Of a stretch of 38,782 bases of DNA, positions 16,623-25,023 are shown piece after piece. Position 1 is the stretch's first letter. The number at the start of each line of letters is the position of its first letter. The notes beneath the pieces were generated by a model. The model worked only from the letters and a program-made list of their open reading frames with translations. It made no database searches and was not told the origin of the DNA. A program made the translations under genes and the position numbers. Where the stretch lies: positions 1 to 38,782 of the forward strand of contig NZ_QPJT01000036.1 in NCBI RefSeq assembly GCF_003337415.1, in the 5' to 3' direction. Source of the DNA: Anaerobacterium chartisolvens. GTDB lineage: Bacteria; Bacillota; Clostridia; Acetivibrionales; DSM-27016.

Positions 16623-17063
16623 ATGGCGCCTATTAAGGAGTGGTTTGGAGCGTACAACGTAATATTCCGATGGTTTGAAAAAAACTATGGCAAGGAGGCC
16701 CTGACGGAATATTGGAGGTTTCTGGCCGAGAGCTGCTTTCAGGAAACCATTGAGAGGTTTAAAGAGGGCGGTCTTAATGAAATAGACAGCTACTTCAGAG
16801 AGATCTTTGAAACAGATGGGGGAGAATATACCTCAAGCCTTTCGGAAAACCTTCTTTTATGTGAAATCAAGAAATGTCCCGATCATGATTTTATGAAAGG
16901 CTCGGACAATCCTTGCTTTAAGCCAATAGAGGATTACTGCCGGCACCATGATATAATAAATTCCGTTATCGCGCAGAAAGCGGGGTTCAGCTTTTGCATG
17001 TCGGAGTGCAGCGGAGAAGGGCAATGCCGATGGATGTTCAAAAGGCAGGGGAGGGATTTTTAA
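16623..17063 (+). CDS. Cysteine-rich protein, possibly L-2-amino-thiazoline-4-carboxylate hydrolase-like (first of two paralogs)
   Basis: 146 residues, ATG 16623 (RBS AGGGGG), 17 bp after the lyase gene; an upstream extension to 16521 would overlap that gene. An N-terminal helical half (YNVIFRWFEKNYGKEALTEYWRF) precedes a Cys/His half with KCPDHDF, YCRHHD and CxxECSGEGQCRW. The pattern 'KCP ... YCxH ... G.C.W' resembles the ATC-hydrolase-like family (PF14196) that recurs in anaerobes, but I hold that assignment loosely. Metal or cofactor binding by the cysteines is plausible. The next gene is a clear paralog. Confidence 0.55.
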   Translation: MAPIKEWFGAYNVIFRWFEKNYGKEALTEYWRFLAESCFQETIERFKEGGLNEIDSYFREIFETDGGEYTSSLSENLLLCEIKKCPDHDFMKGSDNPCFKPIEDYCRHHDIINSVIAQKAGFSFCMSECSGEGQCRWMFKRQGRDF

Positions 17064-17064
17064 G

Positions 17065-17520
17065 GTGACGGTTCATGATTTTATCGTAATATATAATGAG
17101 AGCTTTAAATATATAAAGGACAAATACGGCGCTGAGGCGTTAAAAGATTTGTGGAGTACAATTTCCAAGCAATGGTGTACGCATCTTGACGGGCTTGTTA
17201 AGGAAAAGGGCCTTGAAGGCATGGTGGAGTACTGGGACGGGGACGACGGCACTCTGGGAAGAGAGCAGGCGGTGTATAGTATTAAGCTGGAAAACGGGCT
17301 GTTTACGGGTATAATGCATAAATGCCCTTCTGTGGGAGAGCTTGTTGAAAGAAACAGGGAAATATGCAGCGGTGTACCTGACTACTGCGACCACTGCATG
17401 GCCCTGTATGCGCCTATTGCAGAGAAATACGGCATAAAAATGCTGTGGAGCATAGAGCATGATTCTAATGGAGTATGTCAGGGCAGGTGCAAGTGGAGCG
17501 CGTACCAGACACCACTATAA
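17065..17520 (+). CDS. Cysteine-rich protein, paralog of the preceding gene
   Basis: 151 residues, GTG start one base after the upstream stop, with GGGGAGGG nine bases before. It shares with its neighbour YNxxFxxxxxxYGxEALxxxW at the N-terminus, the KCP motif, YCDHC in place of YCRHH, and a final C-x-G-x-C-x-W. Similarity looks moderate, so the duplication is old and both copies are probably retained for function, perhaps as a heteromer. It closes operon B; a new promoter starts immediately downstream. Confidence 0.55.
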   Translation: MTVHDFIVIYNESFKYIKDKYGAEALKDLWSTISKQWCTHLDGLVKEKGLEGMVEYWDGDDGTLGREQAVYSIKLENGLFTGIMHKCPSVGELVERNREICSGVPDYCDHCMALYAPIAEKYGIKMLWSIEHDSNGVCQGRCKWSAYQTPL

Positions 17521-17521
17521 G

Positions 17522-17549
17522 TTGACAATAATTGTTTATGGTTTATTAT
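17522..17549 (+). promoter_or_regulatory. Sigma-A promoter of the response-regulator gene
   Basis: A perfect TTGACA (17522-17527) and TATTAT (17544-17549) with a 16-bp spacer, in the AT-rich gap between operon B and the regulator gene. Confidence 0.7.
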
Positions 17550-17619
17550 ATTGAATAATTGGAGTAATATAATAGTTAAAGAATAGTTAGCGGAAAATGT
17601 ATTTATTGGAGTGATGCTT

Positions 17620-19224
17620 GTGAAGGTACTGATAGTTGAAGACGAGGCAATAATACGCTCGGGTATAGTAAAAAAGGTTCACTGGGAAAAGTTCGGAATA
17701 TATCAGGTGCTTGAGTCAGGCAATGGAGAAGAGGCATATGATATGGTGCTGAAGGAGAACCCTGAAATTATTATTCTTGACATAAACATACCGAAGCTTA
17801 ACGGAATAGAGCTTTTAAAGAGGCTGAGGCATGATAATATTCAGGCAAGAGTAATAATTTTAAGCGGACATGACAACTTTGACTATGCCCGGCAGGCTAT
17901 AAAGTACGGAGTGGATAACTATCTTCTCAAGCCTTGCTCCACGAGCGATATTGAAGATATTCTTTCAAAGGTATCCTCAAATATCAGTGCGGTCTATGAG
18001 AAAAGGAAGAAGTATGACGAGATGAAGAAAAAGCTGGATGACATGCTTCCTTTCTTCAGGACAGGCTTTATAAATACAATTATTACGGGAGATATCTCCG
18101 ACGAGGGGCAATTTATTGATCTTTCTGAATATTTCGGAATAAATCTTTCGGGAGAATATTACATTGTGGCGGTAATACTTATACAGAACAGGGCAGATGA
18201 GGAGCTAAGCCCTGAGGGTCGGCTTCTGGGCAAGGTGGAGCTGTGTCAGGTGATAAAGGACATTGTATATGCCGATATGGCGTTAATTGACAGCTCCATG
18301 TCGGACAGAATACTGCTTTTGATGTCGGGGGACTATGGCGACGAATTGAAAAGAACGTGCTTTTCTGTGGCTGACAGCATTATTGCCGAGGCCTTGGACA
18401 AAATTCCCGTAAGCCTTGATATAGGAATAGGAAATGTCAGCAAGGGCATAAAAAGCATAAAGGACTCGTATGACGGTGCTATGGCAGCACTTGAGGACAG
18501 GTTCACGGGAGAGGAGAGCGGGGTTTATTTTGTGGAGGATGTTATGCTGTATAACAGCAGCCTTATCAAATACCCGTATGAGGAGGAAAAAAGGCTGTTG
18601 GGGTACTTGAAGACGGGAGCAAAGTCAAGGGCGGCGGATACGGTGGACGGCATTGTACTTTTTTTAAAGGCCCAAAAGGACAGGTATCCCGGAACCCTGA
18701 TAAAAACCCATTTAAAGCAGCTTGTATATTATATGGTTCAAATTGTATATGAGTTCGGAGGGGATATATCGGATTTATACAGCAGCACTAACGTTTTGGG
18801 GCAGGTCGAGAATTTTTACCATATAGATCAATATCAGAAATTTCTGAGGGGCTTTGCAGAAAAATTATGTGAATATATTTCAAACAAGAGGTACTTAAAG
18901 CATACGTCTACGGTAAGGAAAATAATAGCTTTTATTGAGGAGAATTATTCCGACGAGGGACTAAATCTTGAGAAAATAGCAGAGTATGCCGGTATGCATC
19001 CTAATTATGTAAGCCACCTGTTTAAAAAGGAAAAGGGTGAAAGCCTTTCCTCTTATATATGCAAATACAGGGTGAAAATAGCTGAGGGGCTTATTTTAAA
19101 GGCCGATCAATTTAAGGTGTACGATATTGCATATGAGGTGGGCTTCAATGACGCTCACTATTTTACGACGTGCTTTAAAAATATTGTGGGTATAACTCCG
19201 TCAGAATACAGAAATCTTAGATGA
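17620..19224 (+). CDS. YesN-like AraC-family response regulator
   Basis: 534 residues. Residues 1-120 are a CheY-type receiver (VEDE acidic pair, phosphorylatable D54 in IILDINIP, Thr/Ser position LSGHD, K in YLLKP). A middle region of about 300 residues resembles the GGDEF-like/linker region of YesN proteins. The last 100 residues are two AraC helix-turn-helices (LNLEKIAEYAGMHPNYVSHLFKKEKGES and VYDIAYEVGFNDAHYFTTCFKNIVGITPSEYR). GTG 17620 with GGAGTGA five bases upstream is chosen over an in-frame GTG at 17611. Its partner kinase lies 4 kb downstream beyond the ABC genes; the likely target is the promoter region of that cassette. Confidence 0.92.
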   Translation: MKVLIVEDEAIIRSGIVKKVHWEKFGIYQVLESGNGEEAYDMVLKENPEIIILDINIPKLNGIELLKRLRHDNIQARVIILSGHDNFDYARQAIKYGVDNYLLKPCSTSDIEDILSKVSSNISAVYEKRKKYDEMKKKLDDMLPFFRTGFINTIITGDISDEGQFIDLSEYFGINLSGEYYIVAVILIQNRADEELSPEGRLLGKVELCQVIKDIVYADMALIDSSMSDRILLLMSGDYGDELKRTCFSVADSIIAEALDKIPVSLDIGIGNVSKGIKSIKDSYDGAMAALEDRFTGEESGVYFVEDVMLYNSSLIKYPYEEEKRLLGYLKTGAKSRAADTVDGIVLFLKAQKDRYPGTLIKTHLKQLVYYMVQIVYEFGGDISDLYSSTNVLGQVENFYHIDQYQKFLRGFAEKLCEYISNKRYLKHTSTVRKIIAFIEENYSDEGLNLEKIAEYAGMHPNYVSHLFKKEKGESLSSYICKYRVKIAEGLILKADQFKVYDIAYEVGFNDAHYFTTCFKNIVGITPSEYRNLR

Positions 19225-19243
19225 AATAAAGTTATATAGGATG

Positions 19244-19426
19244 CAACAAAGATTTTACAAACATGGAGGATATAATTGCTTACAGAAATTTTTAATTGCA
19301 ACGAAAAGACGCCTTGCGGGGAAATGTCTCACGGGTATGTCATCAGGCGCTTTTCTTAGATGTATTCCTTACGGGTCAAAAAAATTTCTTCCATTAAGTT
19401 ATATCCTCCATGTAAAATCTTTATTG
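19244..19426. repeat. 183-bp long-hairpin element (MITE-like candidate)
   Basis: Left arm 19244-19275 and right arm 19399-19426 are inverted copies (rc of right arm: CAATAAAGATTTTACATGG... continuing GAGGATATAA), differing by one base and a 4-base insertion. Pairing continues inward with AGAAATTTTT / AAAAAATTTCT and GAAAAGACGCC / GGCGCTTTTC around a GC-rich loop. No reading frame of substance is inside. Terminal repeats of this length on a short non-coding unit suggest a miniature inverted-repeat transposable element; a structured RNA is the alternative. Confidence 0.6.
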
Positions 19427-19491
19427 CTAAATATATATCTTAAAATTTTTACGTGTACATTATTATTTTAAAACAGTGAACTTTTAGTATG

Positions 19492-19500
19492 TGCTATAAT
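19492..19500 (+). promoter_or_regulatory. Extended -10 promoter upstream of the ABC cassette
   Basis: TGCTATAAT matches the extended -10 consensus; no good -35 is present, which fits a promoter needing an activator. Two tandem dyads lie 20 to 50 bp downstream. Confidence 0.5.
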
Positions 19501-19520
19501 TCTAAATACAGTGATGTATA

Positions 19521-19551
19521 TTGTTAAAACAATATTAAATTGTTAAAACAA
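19521..19551. promoter_or_regulatory. Tandem dyad TTGTTAAAACAA, two copies
   Basis: Identical 12-bp palindromes at 19521-19532 and 19540-19551, spaced 19 bp start to start, roughly two helical turns. Same-face direct spacing is what a dimeric or AraC-type regulator needs. They lie in the gap between the YesN-like regulator and the lipoprotein gene. Confidence 0.6.
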
Positions 19552-19862
19552 TAGTCTGGGCGGTTTCCATGAATGAAACGCTGTCATTTCAAATTATTTT
19601 GAGTCTTCAACGATGAATACACATTTGGTTTCGATGCAGAAAGTATATTTGCGGCCTTAAAAAATAGCTGTGAAATAAATTTTAGCTTAATAGGCTCTGT
19701 AAAATTGGTTCAAATTTAATATCCGGGTATTTTAAATTAGAATTATGTAAAACAAATTGCTTAAGCACTGTCAAACAGGCCGGAGGGAACAAAACCGCAG
19801 CCTGATTACGCAAGGATCCAAAAAAAAATATAAAATATTTATCTTATGAGGAGGATTTTGTT

Positions 19863-21233
19863 ATGAAAGCGTTTTTTAAAACTATAGCAGCCCTGACTCT
19901 TTCGGCTGTGATGGCAGTATCGGTGCTTTCCGGGTGCGGAGGGCCGCAAGGCGGCGAACAGAGCCAAAGCAAAGATGATAAGTCTGCATCGACACAGCAG
20001 GAGGTTGGCCTTAAAGAAAAGACTAAAATAACCTTCTGGTTTTATCCCAGATATAATGTATCAGGCAAGGAGAACGGGGTTTATGAAAAAGAGCTTGCCG
20101 CAGATTTTATGAAATCTAATGAGGATGCTACTGTAGAGGTAGAGTCGATACCGTGGAACGGCGGGCCTGAAAAGGTGAATATAGCCATATCCTCAAATGC
20201 AATGCCCGACAGTGTTTTCGATTTTCCGGGAAGGATAATAGGTTATGGACAAAAGGGCGTTTTAAAGGACTTGTCCAAAATGCTGACAGAGGAGGACAAG
20301 AAGGACATACCTGAAAATATACTTTCCCACTGTATTGATAATGGGAAAATGTACATGTATCCCACTGCTGTATCTCCAATAGCAATAGCTGTAAATAAGA
20401 AAATTTTTAAGGATGCCGGAGCGCTTGACCTGCTTCCCTTGGACAAGCCTGACAGGGCGTGGAGCATCAGCGATTTTGAGAAGGCTCTCGAGGCTGTTAA
20501 AAAGCTCAAGGGAATACAGCCCGTCGTATTATTTGCGGGAAATGAGCAGGGAGACGCTTCCATAAGAATGCTTGTGCAGAATTTCGGAGCCGACTTTGTA
20601 AGCGAGGATCACACAAAGGTTGTAATAAACAGCGATGCGGGAGTCGCGGGTGTGCAGTGGTTGGTGGATTCTTATAAGAAGGGCCTGTTTGCTCCAGGGG
20701 CGGAGTCTGCAACAGCTCCCGACGCACAGGATTTGTTCCAGCAGGGTAAGGCGGCCTTCTGCCTGCTTTATGGGGCCGCAAACAAGAACATACTTAAGGC
20801 AATGATAGACGAGGGCAAGGCCCCGGCGGACTTTGAGCTGGCGTATCTTCCGCAGCCCACTGCCGATGGGGTTTCGCAAAAGGTTGAGGCGCAGGTTTTC
20901 GGGTACTGTGTGTTTGACAACAAGGATGACAGCAGGGCTGCCGCATCTCAAAAGTTTATTGACTACCTGTGCAATAACAAGGATATTGTAAAAACAATAG
21001 GGGCCTACCCCGTAAGACAATCAATGGGAGACTTATACGATGATCCCGAATTGAAATTCCTTGGTACATTGAGCGGAAAGGTTGCCGATACAGGGTATAC
21101 CATGAACAATTACGCAAAGGTAAGATCCCTCTGGTTCCCGGCGCTTCAGGCGGCATTGACAGGGGATAAGACAGCCAAGGCGGCGCTGGACGATTTTGCG
21201 GCTAAGGCAACGGCCGCTATTGCGGAGAAGTAA
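19863..21233 (+). CDS. ABC transporter extracellular sugar-binding lipoprotein (family 1)
   Basis: 456 residues. The signal peptide ends in the lipobox LSGC with the lipidated Cys at 25, followed by a flexible Gly/Gln/Ser-rich linker and the mature domain beginning TKITFWFYPRY. The order of motifs (NxDAxVEVESIPW, NAMPDSVFDFPG, MYMYPTAVSPIAIAVNKKIFKDAG, LLYGAANKN) is that of carbohydrate-binding proteins of the UgpB/MsmE type. It captures the island's substrate outside the cell and hands it to the two downstream permeases. GGAGG lies upstream of ATG. Confidence 0.9.
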   Translation: MKAFFKTIAALTLSAVMAVSVLSGCGGPQGGEQSQSKDDKSASTQQEVGLKEKTKITFWFYPRYNVSGKENGVYEKELAADFMKSNEDATVEVESIPWNGGPEKVNIAISSNAMPDSVFDFPGRIIGYGQKGVLKDLSKMLTEEDKKDIPENILSHCIDNGKMYMYPTAVSPIAIAVNKKIFKDAGALDLLPLDKPDRAWSISDFEKALEAVKKLKGIQPVVLFAGNEQGDASIRMLVQNFGADFVSEDHTKVVINSDAGVAGVQWLVDSYKKGLFAPGAESATAPDAQDLFQQGKAAFCLLYGAANKNILKAMIDEGKAPADFELAYLPQPTADGVSQKVEAQVFGYCVFDNKDDSRAAASQKFIDYLCNNKDIVKTIGAYPVRQSMGDLYDDPELKFLGTLSGKVADTGYTMNNYAKVRSLWFPALQAALTGDKTAKAALDDFAAKATAAIAEK

Positions 21234-21248
21234 GCATTGATTTTTACC

Positions 21249-21287
21249 GCATGTGCCTGTGGAAGAAAGCTTTTTGCAGGCACATGC
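21249..21287 (+). other. Intercistronic stem-loop between binding-protein and permease genes
   Basis: GCATGTGCCTG (21249-21259) pairs perfectly with CAGGCACATGC (21277-21287) around a 17-base loop that ends in TTTTTG. No T run follows the stem. Such hairpins commonly protect the upstream mRNA and let the binding protein be made in excess over the permeases. Confidence 0.75.
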
Positions 21288-21339
21288 ACAATCAACAGCA
21301 TAAAGACTTTGCTTTAAAATTAAAGAAGGGAGAAGGTTA

Positions 21340-22227
21340 ATGCAAAGCCAAAACGGAATGCTTAAATTTAAAAAGGTTTTACCGGGGTATCTTTTCTTAC
21401 TGCCTGCAATGCTGTTCTTCCTTGCGTTTGTTTTATATCCCATCTTTGATGCGGTAATTTTAAGCATGTACAAATACAACGGTGTCACAAAAACGTTCAC
21501 GGGAATATCTAATTATGTGACTCTGATTAAGGATGACGTATTCAGGAGATCTCTTTCAAATACCGTGCTTATGGTGCTTATTAATGTTCCTGTAACTCTT
21601 GTGGTTTCTCTTATTATTTCGCTGATTGTGTTTAATAAAAATGAATTTATAAGATCATTTACAAGAGCCGCGTTTTATTTACCAGCCGTTTCAAGCATAG
21701 TTACTATAAGTATTGTGTGGAAATGGATATATAACCCCATGTTCGGAATTTTAAACTATATTGTCGGCATATTTGGAATAGAGCCGGTAAATTGGCTGGG
21801 GGATAAAAATTTTGCTTTATTATCTCTGTCTGCAGTGCTTTTTACACTATCTGTAGGGCAGCCTATTATACTTTATATTGCCGCATTGGGTAATATACCC
21901 TCTACTTATATTGAAGCCGCCGATATTGACGGTGCTTCAGCGTGGGTAAGGATAACCAGAATTATCTGGCCTCTGATAAAGCCCACATCTCTGTATATAA
22001 TCGTGATCACTACCATAAACTCATTCCAGACCTTCGCCATTGTGCAGCTTCTGACCAGCGGGGGGCCGTCCTACAGGACATCGACCATTGTATTCCAGCT
22101 TTACCAGAGTGCGTTCTGGAATGACGAATACGGGCTTGCATCGGCAATGGGTATGATACTGTCTTTAATTGTAGTAATTATATCTGTTGTGCAGTATAAA
22201 TTTCTTTCTAATGATGTTGAATATTAA
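21340..22227 (+). CDS. ABC transporter sugar permease (LacF/MsmF/UgpA type)
   Basis: 295 residues with six membrane helices and a cytoplasmic EAA loop, EAADIDGASAWVRITRIIWPLIKP, that docks the ATPase. The N-terminal YLFLLPAMLFFLAFVLYPI and the loop TSGGPSYRTSTIVFQLYQSAF are typical of the first permease of family-1 carbohydrate importers. No ATPase gene is in the cassette, so a shared MsmX-type ATPase encoded elsewhere is expected. Confidence 0.92.
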   Translation: MQSQNGMLKFKKVLPGYLFLLPAMLFFLAFVLYPIFDAVILSMYKYNGVTKTFTGISNYVTLIKDDVFRRSLSNTVLMVLINVPVTLVVSLIISLIVFNKNEFIRSFTRAAFYLPAVSSIVTISIVWKWIYNPMFGILNYIVGIFGIEPVNWLGDKNFALLSLSAVLFTLSVGQPIILYIAALGNIPSTYIEAADIDGASAWVRITRIIWPLIKPTSLYIIVITTINSFQTFAIVQLLTSGGPSYRTSTIVFQLYQSAFWNDEYGLASAMGMILSLIVVIISVVQYKFLSNDVEY

Positions 22228-22248
22228 TCACAGGGGGTGTAAATTAAG

Positions 22249-23136
22249 GTGAAGGGCAATTCTGTTAATATTGCTTTCAGGAATAATATTCCTGCTAGGA
22301 ATAATATTTCCGCAAATAGTAAAAAAATATTTATAGACAGCGTATTGGTGGGTGTAGTTCTTTTGTTTGCGCTTATGTTTCTGTTCCCTTTCTACTGGAT
22401 GGTCACAGGAGCTTTCAAAATCCAGATGGTAGCCATATCCATACCACCGGAATGGTTTCCTAAGGCCCCCACGCTTGATAACATAAAATTGCTGGCAAAG
22501 GTTCCTTCGGGAAGATGGTTTTTAAACAGTCTTTTCATTTCTGGAGCTACTACCCTTTTAGTGTGTATAACCAGTGCCATGGCGGGCTATTCATTATCAA
22601 AGAAGGAGTTTCCGGGCAGGAATATAATATTCTGGATGTTTGTGGCTGTTATGACGCTGCCTAAGCAGGTTATACTTGTTCCCCTGTTTGTTATGATGAG
22701 AAAAATGCAGCTCTTCGATTCATTTACAGGGCTTATACTTCCGGCTGTGGGATGGCCGTTCGGAATTTTTCTTATGAAGCAGTTTACCCAGACTCTTCCG
22801 TCGGAGCTTTTGCAGGCGGCCAAGATAGACGGGTGCAACGAGCTGCAGACCTTTTTTAAGATTGTGCTGCCTTTAGTAAAGCCGGGTATAGGTGCGCTTG
22901 CAATATTTACATTTATGTCTAGCTGGAACGACTATTTCTGGCAGCTTATCATGATAAAAAGCACGCCTATGAAAACTATTCCTCTGGGTATAGCGGGAAT
23001 GCAGGAGGAATATTCTACAAATTACGGTCTTATAATGGCGGGGAGCACACTGGCATCGATACCTATGATAGCTGTCTTTCTGAGCTTTCAGAAGTATTTC
23101 ACAAGGGGAATAACAATGGGAGCGGTTAAGGGATAG
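22249..23136 (+). CDS. ABC transporter sugar permease (LacG/MsmG/UgpE type)
   Basis: 295 residues from GTG 22249 (GGGGGTG upstream), 22 bp after the first permease gene. Six membrane helices; the EAA loop reads LLQAAKIDGCNELQTFFKIVLPLVKPG. FPFYWMVTGAFK near the N-terminus and a C-terminal FLSFQKYFTRGITMGAVKG are standard for the second permease. The N-terminal tail of about 25 residues (SVNIAFRNNIPARNN) is longer and more basic than usual. Confidence 0.92.
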   Translation: MKGNSVNIAFRNNIPARNNISANSKKIFIDSVLVGVVLLFALMFLFPFYWMVTGAFKIQMVAISIPPEWFPKAPTLDNIKLLAKVPSGRWFLNSLFISGATTLLVCITSAMAGYSLSKKEFPGRNIIFWMFVAVMTLPKQVILVPLFVMMRKMQLFDSFTGLILPAVGWPFGIFLMKQFTQTLPSELLQAAKIDGCNELQTFFKIVLPLVKPGIGALAIFTFMSSWNDYFWQLIMIKSTPMKTIPLGIAGMQEEYSTNYGLIMAGSTLASIPMIAVFLSFQKYFTRGITMGAVKG

Positions 23137-23171
23137 TCTTTATTTGCAAGTAAAAAGGCACAAAAAGGAGC

Positions 23172-23216
23172 TTGACGTAAGCACTGTGGATGATAATATG
23201 TAAATATACATATTAT
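23172..23216 (+). promoter_or_regulatory. Internal promoter with overlapping dyad before the sensor kinase gene
   Basis: TTGACG (23172-23177) and TAATAT (23194-23199) are 16 bp apart. The -10 lies inside a perfect 10-bp dyad (23193-23202 with 23207-23216, loop AATA). This could give the kinase its own controlled expression, or simply be a structured spacer. Confidence 0.45.
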
Positions 23217-23237
23217 AAGGCGCGTAGAAGGTAAATA

Positions 23238-24995
23238 ATGATTAATTATATAAAAAAAGTTTTTTTCAGTATGCAGCTTAAATGGAAATTTTTCATATTT
23301 ACAATTCTGGTTTCTATCATACCGGTGGCCTTCATAGGCATATTTTCCTATAAGGTGTCGCAGGAGTATCTTAAGGAAAGCGTTACAAAGTCTGCTATCA
23401 TGAAATCCGAGGCGGTTAATTCCAAGCTGGAAAAGTATTTGTCGGATATTGATGATACGTCGCTTATGCTGATATCCGGCTACACGCTTCAGCGCTTTCT
23501 CACAGAGCAGGACATGACTAAAAGGTATGTCTACAGGAACCAGCTAAAGAGTATGCTTTCGTCTACGGTATCCTCCAAAACCAATATGCAATCAATCATT
23601 ATTTACGATAAGGACGGAAACATGTGTCTTTTTGAGACCAATACAAGCAATGACATGGTTTTGAGGGGCAAGGCCGCCGAAAACATCTCCTCAAGCGGCA
23701 TATACCCAGAGGCGCAAAGACTGATGGGAAGAAGGATATGGACAAAGCTGTTTCAGGATGTGAGCCAGGTTTCCATGATCAGAGTGGTAAATGAGATGGG
23801 GGGCCAGAAGCAGATTGGAACCATTGTAATAAATGTCGATGAGGACAGCCTGCGTAAGCAGATTCAGGATATTGACTCTGAAGACGGTGAGCAGTTTATT
23901 ATTTCAGAGCAAAGCGGAGGTATTATATATTCAAGCACGGGAGAGGAATATGTGCCCGAGGGGGGAGGGGGTTATTCCCAAAGCTCAGGGCATGGAACTA
24001 TAACCCACAATAACAAAAAATACTTGAATATTTATTATATTTCCGACTTTTGCAATTGGAGGATGGACACGCTAATACCGTTAGATGTGCTGTTTTCAAA
24101 GGTTGGGTCTATTAAACAGATTACAATTATAATGATGTTGATGTGCCTTTTGCTGGTGGTTGCATTTTCAATACTTCTTACAAACCTTCTTACAAAACCC
24201 ATAACAAAGCTCAGTATATTGATGGGCAGGGTAGAGGAGGGGGATTTGGAGATACGCTTCCATAATAGCTATAAGGATGAAATAGGCCGGCTGGGACAGA
24301 GTTTTAATTCTATGATAGAAAAGACAAAGATGCTCCTTAGGGAAAATACCGAAAAGCAGAAGAGACTGCGGATACAGGAGCTAAAGGCCCTTCAGGCGCA
24401 GATTAACCCGCATTTTTTATACAACACAATTGACACAATAAACTGGATGGCACAGGCTATTGATGCGGATGCTATAAGCGAAATATCCATTGCCCTTGCC
24501 AACTATTACAGATTGAGCCTTAGCAGAGGGGCTGAGGTGATAAGGATTGCCGATGAGGTCAGCCAGGTTAAAAATTATCTTACCATACAGAAAATACGGT
24601 ATGACAAGTACTTAAATTATGAAATAAATATAAGCGACGAAATACTTGATTTGCATATTATCAAGCTTACCCTGCAGCCCATAGTTGAGAATGCCATCTA
24701 TCACGGCATTAAGGACATGCTTGAGAATGGAATAATACGCATAGACGGAAGGCTTGAGGCTGGCAATGTTATTTTTGAGGTATGGGATAACGGCAAGGGT
24801 ATGAGCCCCGAAAGGCTTTTAAGTGTAAGAGAAAGCCTTGGAAAAATAAGAACCGAGGGCTTTGGAGTAAGCAATACAAATGAAAGAATAAAGCTCTTTT
24901 TTGGAGAAAAATACGGAATTGAAATTGACAGCGCAGAAAACATATTTACAAGAGTGAGAGTTACAATTCCGGCTGTTCATATGCCGGAGCAGTAG
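23238..24995 (+). CDS. YesM-like sensor histidine kinase
   Basis: 585 residues. A membrane helix near 18-38, an extracellular sensor of about 250 residues, a second helix near 290-315, a HAMP linker (TKPITKLSILMGRVEEGDLEIRF), then the His_kinase domain with the phosphorylated H392 in QAQINPHFLYNTID. A GHKL ATPase follows (N box LQPIVENAIYHG, G1 DNGKG, G2 GFGVSNTNER). It pairs with the YesN-like regulator; in such systems the kinase often senses the sugar directly or via the binding protein. It lies 102 bp after the second permease gene, possibly with its own promoter. Confidence 0.93.
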   Translation: MINYIKKVFFSMQLKWKFFIFTILVSIIPVAFIGIFSYKVSQEYLKESVTKSAIMKSEAVNSKLEKYLSDIDDTSLMLISGYTLQRFLTEQDMTKRYVYRNQLKSMLSSTVSSKTNMQSIIIYDKDGNMCLFETNTSNDMVLRGKAAENISSSGIYPEAQRLMGRRIWTKLFQDVSQVSMIRVVNEMGGQKQIGTIVINVDEDSLRKQIQDIDSEDGEQFIISEQSGGIIYSSTGEEYVPEGGGGYSQSSGHGTITHNNKKYLNIYYISDFCNWRMDTLIPLDVLFSKVGSIKQITIIMMLMCLLLVVAFSILLTNLLTKPITKLSILMGRVEEGDLEIRFHNSYKDEIGRLGQSFNSMIEKTKMLLRENTEKQKRLRIQELKALQAQINPHFLYNTIDTINWMAQAIDADAISEISIALANYYRLSLSRGAEVIRIADEVSQVKNYLTIQKIRYDKYLNYEINISDEILDLHIIKLTLQPIVENAIYHGIKDMLENGIIRIDGRLEAGNVIFEVWDNGKGMSPERLLSVRESLGKIRTEGFGVSNTNERIKLFFGEKYGIEIDSAENIFTRVRVTIPAVHMPEQ

Positions 24996-25023
24996 ATATA
25001 AATCAATTAAGGGGATTTTAGAG

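Larger units (their letters stand above)
19225..19862 (+). other. 638-bp intergenic region and leader upstream of the ABC cassette
   Basis: This long non-coding gap contains a large hairpin element (19244-19426), an extended -10 promoter (19492-19500), two tandem 12-bp dyads (19521-19551), a GTTTC-N7-GAAAC dyad near 19563-19579, a small stem-loop (19776-19804, CAGGC-CGG with CCG-GCCTG) and the lipoprotein gene's GAGGAGG. I recognise no known riboswitch class. Confidence 0.6.

Noticed and set aside
19241-19471. 76-codon plus-strand open frame after the response regulator
   Set aside because: It runs through both arms of the long hairpin element, has no ribosome site and its peptide is low-quality; the inverted repeat explains the sequence better.
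19700-19862. Possible riboswitch in the leader of the binding-protein gene
   Set aside because: A small hairpin and the stretch CAGGCCGGAGGGAAC drew attention, but the conserved cores of cyclic-di-GMP, SAM, cobalamin and THF classes are not present.
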